Of a DNA stretch of 53,277 nucleotides, positions 51,785 through 53,277 are shown one piece after another; the first letter of the stretch is position 1, and each line of letters starts with the position of its first letter. Source of the DNA: an uncultured Ectothiorhodospiraceae bacterium (GTDB lineage Bacteria; Pseudomonadota; Gammaproteobacteria; UBA6429; Thiohalophilaceae); the NCBI GenBank assembly GCA_947260005.1, contig CAMYOL010000070.1:1-53277 (forward strand), read 5' to 3'. The notes under the pieces are model-generated. The model was not told the DNA's origin. It saw only the letters and a list, made by a program, of their open reading frames with translations, and made no database searches. The position numbers and the translations under genes were made by a program.

Positions 51785-52963
51785 CTATTTTGCGTGGAAC
51801 GAAATTGGCCACATGAAATCAAGTGGAACAAAACCATCACCGAGGTATAAATTAGTACCATCTTTCTCAGCGCCATAATATTGCGGCGTCAGAGCACCCG
51901 TTGGTACCGTGAAGGGAAAATAGGTTTCCGTATCTGGATTAATAGCCGCAGTAGCGTGGCACGTGTGGCAAGACGCATTGAAGCTGGTCCAATACCGTGG
52001 TTGCGCGGTATTTGGCGATCCGGCGAAATCTTCCATATCCGTATGCCCGAGGATGACAGGCTTATCACCTTTGCCATCCACGGTATAACGAATCTGCGTA
52101 CCGTTTGGTGCATAGGCTTCAAAGCCCAATCCGTCAATTCCAGCTTTGTTTAATATCGATTTTATATTTTCAGGCGAAAGTGGAGCTCGCTGGGTTATCA
52201 GGTTCTCGCGGACATGATCGATGCCGGGATTGTCATTAAATTCGAAAGTCGTCCAGAACCAGCTGGGTTCTTCCGTGTAAAAGAGATTTTCTTCTTTAGG
52301 TAATGGTCTCATTTTGACCATGATGTGCAAACCACGCCACCAATATGTACCTGACTTGAATTTAAATATCAGCGCGCCGTTTGGCGCTCCTCCCGGAGGA
52401 ACTCTCAGCCACGAGGCCTTGATTTCAACCGAACCAACTGGCATGTCTACACGGTTACCCGCTTTTATGTAATTGAGAACTCCCTGCTTGGTATTTAACA
52501 TAGCCGTTTTGGTTATGTAATCATACGAGACAACATTTCGAGTGACCTCTTCGTTGGCGCCGTCCGGCTGATCCATTGATACACCACCCGCCAAAAGTTT
52601 TTTCTCTGTGACCGGCACCAGGTCATCGCGATTCTTTTGAGAAAACTGAAAACTCGGCTTGATTGCGAACGTATCATTATCGGTAGCCCATGCCATCCAT
52701 TGAGGAACACGGCCGGAATCAGAAACTCCATGTGCATCCTCAATCATTTGATTAACACGGCTAAAGAACATCCAGGCCAATGTTTGACGACCTTTCAGAT
52801 CGCCATTGAATGCCATATCGGCACAATCTGCCGCGAATGATTCATCGCTTTTTGATACCCAGTTTTCCAGGCATTTTCCAGTACTGGAAGGGGTACATGC
52901 GGACATGGCGAGTGTGAGTGAAACCATCACAGTAGCTAGCGCGATCTTATCCCTGATAGACAT
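51785..52963 (-). CDS. monohaem c-type cytochrome lipoprotein of unknown function
   Basis: A 392-residue lipoprotein from ATG 52963, with GGGAG upstream. Signal peptide: MSIRDKIALATVMVSLTLAM, ending with the lipobox MSAC. There is one CXXCH (SCHTCHA, about residue 338) and abundant Trp and aromatic residues (GTYWWRGLHIMVKM, PSWFWTTFEF). An early pair of cysteines (GKCLENW, ADCADM) could form a disulfide. A large domain of about 300 residues before the haem suggests an oxidoreductase or binding domain, not a simple carrier. I do not recognise the family. It needs Ccm for its haem. It stands alone, and downstream is the three-gene flavoprotein run. Confidence 0.75.
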   Translation of the reverse strand: MSIRDKIALATVMVSLTLAMSACTPSSTGKCLENWVSKSDESFAADCADMAFNGDLKGRQTLAWMFFSRVNQMIEDAHGVSDSGRVPQWMAWATDNDTFAIKPSFQFSQKNRDDLVPVTEKKLLAGGVSMDQPDGANEEVTRNVVSYDYITKTAMLNTKQGVLNYIKAGNRVDMPVGSVEIKASWLRVPPGGAPNGALIFKFKSGTYWWRGLHIMVKMRPLPKEENLFYTEEPSWFWTTFEFNDNPGIDHVRENLITQRAPLSPENIKSILNKAGIDGLGFEAYAPNGTQIRYTVDGKGDKPVILGHTDMEDFAGSPNTAQPRYWTSFNASCHTCHATAAINPDTETYFPFTVPTGALTPQYYGAEKDGTNLYLGDGFVPLDFMWPISFHAK

Positions 52964-53092
52964 CAAATTTTCTCCCTGAGGATTTGGTTTAAAAAAGTTT
53001 GACTTGCCAATTAATAGTAGACCAGAGAATGAAAATAGACTGCTTTATATTGGGTAACAAATGGGAAATTATCTTTCTGACACTATTGATAA

Positions 53093-53126
53093 AAATGTGG
53101 GGATCCAACAGGACCTGACCCCATTT
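53093..53126. repeat. worn GGGGTCAGGTC-type palindrome
   Basis: AAATGTGGGG (53093-53102) and CCCCATTT (53119-53126) form an imperfect stem around GGACCTGACCCC. From memory, the motif GGGGTCAGGTC occurs at ends of REP-associated transposase elements. A single copy is seen. Confidence 0.4.
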
Positions 53127-53169
53127 ACATGCCATTTCTCAGGAGGAACGACGCGGTTTTGTATCCAGG

Positions 53170-53277
53170 TTAATTTGTGTTGTTAGATTGCTTAGTTTGA
53201 AACATTGCCCTTGTTTCGCCAACTTTCATTATCCACAGCTCTTGGTCGGAAAATCCACTATCTCTTCCTGCCCGCTT
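53170..53277 (-). CDS. possible C-terminal end of a gene entering from the right edge
   Basis: A minus-strand frame is open from the window edge for 35 codons, ending FQTKQSNNTN and a TAA. It lies next to a transposon-like repeat. It is too short to identify, and no start is inside the window. It could equally be chance. Confidence 0.2.
   Translation of the reverse strand, partial: KRAGRDSGFSDQELWIMKVGETRAMFQTKQSNNTN

Overview
The window looks like a chromosomal segment of a gammaproteobacterium of moderate G+C. The evidence is a complete System I cytochrome c maturation operon (ccmABCDEFGHI), ubiE-ubiJ, hslVU, a Mg-type hemB next to aroE, lgt, a rubredoxin/rubredoxin reductase pair, many lipoproteins, and gammaproteobacterial-style intergenic repeats. 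Redox enzymes dominate, which suggests a respiratory, probably facultatively anaerobic, sediment or marine organism. No rRNA, tRNA or CRISPR array was seen.

Layout. 1-5000: the 3' end of an integron integrase, lipoproteins, a DUF6502 probable DNA-binding protein divergent from a vWA-domain lipoprotein (a strong promoter with an operator-like array lies between them), and a perfect 52-bp inverted repeat. 5000-9560: a Na/Pi-cotransporter-like protein, a broken EAL-domain gene, a pyrophosphate-type phosphofructokinase with a histone-H1-like tail and an in-frame loss of its catalytic core, and a repeat-rich stretch. 9560-13310: ubiJ, ubiE and small genes. 13315-20329: the ccm operon on the minus strand. 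20481-29717: the most interesting region, described below. 30102-36266: DUF971, hslU, hslV, a BASS-family transporter lacking its normal N terminus, and a REC-REC-PAS-GGDEF-EAL regulator. 36455-45107: an orphan mlaC, hemB, aroE, a rhodanese, lgt, a hydrolase-like/TlpA fusion, rubredoxin and its reductase. 45527-53277: a 1393-residue membrane protein with an internal duplication, small proteins, a flavodoxin-fold reductase and a monohaem lipoprotein.

The candidate system is the minus-strand run 29717-23761: a membrane b-type cytochrome, a 21-haem c-type cytochrome, an 11-haem c-type cytochrome and an outer-membrane beta-barrel protein. In order these span inner membrane, periplasm and outer membrane. 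CRP-like palindromes lie upstream. On the plus strand, converging on the run, are a membrane-anchored Fe-S/FAD/NAD(P) protein with a permuted domain order and a periplasmic Sel1-ankyrin protein. The ccm genes needed to attach the 32 c-type haems sit immediately beside. I read this as a trans-envelope electron conduit unlike MtrCAB in composition; its function is inferred from architecture, not shown.

The minus-strand genes hslV-hslU-DUF971 (30102-32443) and ubiE-ubiJ (9560-10996) are, as far as I recall, close together in many gammaproteobacteria. Here they are separated by the whole cytochrome block, which may therefore have been inserted. Repeats of three families (GGGGTCAGAGACGTATT, GTCATTCCCGC and GTCATCCTGAG) are scattered between genes.
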